Origin: Aeromicrobium erythreum
GTDB lineage: Bacteria > Actinomycetota > Actinomycetes > Propionibacteriales > Nocardioidaceae
NCBI RefSeq assembly: GCF_001509405.1
Contig: NZ_CP011502.1
Location: 2,728,001-2,792,000, forward strand
Direction of reading: 5' to 3'
DNA length: 64,000 nucleotides
In this document: positions 62,598 through 64,000 of the stretch, one piece after another
Layout: the number at the start of each line of letters is the position of its first letter
How positions within the stretch are numbered: the stretch's first letter is position 1
The notes under the pieces: generated by a model
The model's input: only the letters and a program-made list of their open reading frames with translations
Told to the model about the DNA's origin: nothing
The model's database searches: none
Made by a program: the position numbers and the translations under genes

Positions 62598-62603
62598 GGT
62601 CCG

Positions 62604-63008
62604 GTGAGCGACGAGTCGGAGTGGACGCTGCGCGACGGCGACGGCCCGGAGACGGTCGAGCGCAAGCTCGGGCACCGCGAGCGCGAACGTCTGGAGCGCG
62701 CGGCACGCCGCCACGAGCTGGGCCGGCCGGAGGTCACCGAGCTCGAGATCGGCCGCACGACGCACAAGGTCGCCCAGGTCGAGCCGATGGACCTCGACGG
62801 CGTCCGCACGATGACGGTCGGCACGATCCTCTGGGGCGTGGTGGCCGTGGCGCTGGTCCCGTTCCTGGGCACGCTCGAGGAGCAGGGCCGCACGTGGTGG
62901 CTCTGGACCGCGATCGCCGGCTTCGGCCTCGGCCTGCTCGGCATCGAGTACTGCCGACTGCGTCGCAACGCCCTGCGGCACCAGCCCGGCCGACGCCGCG
63001 ACGGCTGA
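62604..63008 (+). CDS. DUF2530-like membrane protein
   Basis: 134 residues. A charged N-terminal half (VERKLGHRERERLERAARRHELGRPEV), then VAQVEPMDLDGVRTMTVGTILWGVVAVALVPFLGTL and WWLWTAIAGFGLGLLGIEYCRLRRNAL: two membrane helices with a conserved Glu-Tyr-Cys turn, as in DUF2530. Function unknown. Convergent with the DUF3027 gene, the usual neighbour in actinobacteria. Confidence 0.87.
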   Translation: MSDESEWTLRDGDGPETVERKLGHRERERLERAARRHELGRPEVTELEIGRTTHKVAQVEPMDLDGVRTMTVGTILWGVVAVALVPFLGTLEEQGRTWWLWTAIAGFGLGLLGIEYCRLRRNALRHQPGRRRDG

Positions 63009-63026
63009 CGAGAGCCCGACGGGCGG

Positions 63027-63761
63027 CTAGAGCTCGTCGACGTCGACGGTGTCCCACACCGGCGGCGGCAGCTTCTGCGGACCGGCGGACCGGCTGAGCC
63101 GCGCGCCGGAGTGCGCGCCGCAGCCGTGGTCGAGGGCGACGACGCGACCGTCGTCGTTCGCCGAGCCGTTGGCGCACACGCCGAACCGGTCGGAGAGCGG
63201 TCCGGCGAGGCTGACGAGGAAGCCGCAGGAGTCGCACGTGCCCGGGGCCTGCTTGGTCATGGGGTTGTCGGGGCCCTGCTCACCGTCGTTCCAGCGCTGC
63301 GCGGCGAGGTCGCGCCCCTCGAGGGAGAGCACCCAGGCACGACCCAGGCCGACCTCGCGTGCGAAGGCGCGGTCGACGGTGTCGAGGTGGTCGCCGGCCG
63401 ACCAGGCGGGCACGAGGCGCGCGTCGTCCTCCTCGGGCGGCAGGACGTCGCCGGGGCTGAGGTCGCCGGGCTTGATGCGGTCGCGGTAGGGCGTCCAGGC
63501 GGGCGCGACTACGGCGTCGTCGCCGGGCAGCAGGACGACGTCGTTGACCGTGACCGCGTCGTCCTCGACACCCGCGGACAGGCTGACCGCCCAGGTCCAG
63601 CCGCGGTAGCCGGGGCCGGTGCAGGCGAACAGGTGCGTGGCGAGCCGCTCGCCGTCGTCGACGACCCTCAGGTGCTCGCCCACGGCCGACTCGTCGGTGG
63701 CCTCGAGCAGGGCGGCGCGGGCCACGTCGTGGGCGGCGCCCAGGGCGGGGTGGGTCCTCAT
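63027..63761 (-). CDS. DUF3027-family protein
   Basis: 244 residues. AAHDVARAALLEATDESAVGEHLRVV, then GPGYRGWTWAVSLSAG, RDRIKPGDLSPGDVLPPEEDDARLVPAW, a CDSCGFLV pair and GVCANG...ALDHGCGAHS near the C-terminus (probable zinc or disulphide cluster). Length and blocks match DUF3027. ATG 63761 was chosen because GACAAT lies six bases upstream, in line with the leaderless pattern; ATG 63779 is the alternative. Confidence 0.88.
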   Translation of the reverse strand: MRTHPALGAAHDVARAALLEATDESAVGEHLRVVDDGERLATHLFACTGPGYRGWTWAVSLSAGVEDDAVTVNDVVLLPGDDAVVAPAWTPYRDRIKPGDLSPGDVLPPEEDDARLVPAWSAGDHLDTVDRAFAREVGLGRAWVLSLEGRDLAAQRWNDGEQGPDNPMTKQAPGTCDSCGFLVSLAGPLSDRFGVCANGSANDDGRVVALDHGCGAHSGARLSRSAGPQKLPPPVWDTVDVDEL

Positions 63762-63767
63762 GGCTCG

Positions 63768-63773
63768 ATTGTC
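63768..63773 (-). promoter_or_regulatory. -10 box, leaderless start of DUF3027 gene
   Basis: GACAAT on the minus strand, six bases, then ATG 63761. Confidence 0.45.
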
Positions 63774-63864
63774 CCTCATGGGTCCAGCCGGCCGCCAACC
63801 CCCGTGCCCGACACGGGACGAGGCTCACCCGGTCGGGCGGGACAGGGTGGGGCAGGATGTGGTC

Positions 63865-64000
63865 ATGGCCCCGACGAGCGACGGAGACGATCGCACGCCC
63901 GGCCCCGACTGGCCGGGTCCTTCCGGCAGTCGTGCCGCTGGCACGGCCGGCGACCGGGACACGCTCGACGACCTCGGCCCCGACCAGGAGGCACCGACCG
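63865..64000 (+). CDS. Start of an unidentified gene, cut by the window end
   Basis: ATG 63865 with CAGGAT six bases upstream. The visible 45 residues (APTSDGDDRTPGPDWPGPSGSRAAGTAGDRDTLDDLGPDQEAPT) are disordered and acidic; nothing can be identified. In related genomes an MFS transporter often lies next to DUF3027, but this part cannot confirm it. Confidence 0.45.
   Translation, partial: MAPTSDGDDRTPGPDWPGPSGSRAAGTAGDRDTLDDLGPDQEAPT

Overview
The window is high-GC actinobacterial chromosome. Many genes start with GTG, several appear leaderless, and the gene content and order (mutA-mutB-meaB, mazG, eno-ftsB-like-DUF501, DUF2530-DUF3027, a DUF222/HNH endonuclease gene, an HspR-type HAIR operator) suggest a member of the Propionibacteriales such as Nocardioides or Aeromicrobium. 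That placement is inference from gene content and synteny; no marker-gene comparison was possible.

Left part (1-19 kb): the end of an MFS exporter, a Mug-type DNA glycosylase, an Hsp20 chaperone under a HAIR element, an SDR oxidoreductase, a GNAT acetyltransferase, a protein phosphatase and an SGNH hydrolase. A 1.5-kb array of about ten nested-palindrome repeats (5420-6928) follows. Next come a Bax-inhibitor-like membrane protein, a DinB-like protein, trmB, a secreted M15-like peptidase, and a catabolic cluster (ring hydroxylase, extradiol-type dioxygenase, FAH-family hydrolase, NCS2 permease) divergent from its probable TetR regulator. An AceE/transketolase-like enzyme with an Lrp regulator closes this part.

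Middle part (19-42 kb) is the accessory region. It holds two near-duplicate small genes flanking a third, an AbiE-like antitoxin/nucleotidyltransferase pair, the helicase hrpB, a TetR/DHA2 exporter pair, and a lower-GC insert with an OLD-family nuclease and a stand-alone WYL protein. The insert ends at a tRNA gene with a UAA anticodon but no long variable arm. Then follows a locus with two secreted or membrane proteins with Lys-rich C-termini, each followed directly by a 65-66-residue membrane protein gene. These are interleaved with a PIF1-like helicase carrying a BRCT end, and with a duplicated fragment of that helicase's 3' end. This locus is the best candidate for an undescribed system. 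An aldo/keto reductase, a 2-hydroxyacid dehydrogenase, a DksA-like protein and a DUF222/HNH gene follow.

Right part (41-64 kb) is mostly housekeeping: a PaaI thioesterase divergent from a TetR gene over an 18-bp palindrome, exopolyphosphatase, a DctA-type transporter divergent from a DcuS/DcuR-like two-component system over repeated palindromes, DUF501, an FtsB-like protein, enolase, an M23 peptidase, MazG, a SurA-like lipoprotein, MeaB and methylmalonyl-CoA mutase (with an odd heptad-repeat gene inserted antisense between meaB and mutB), SerC, a gamma-carbonic-anhydrase-like protein, an AzgA-type permease, a membrane-anchored beta-propeller, DUF2530 and DUF3027.
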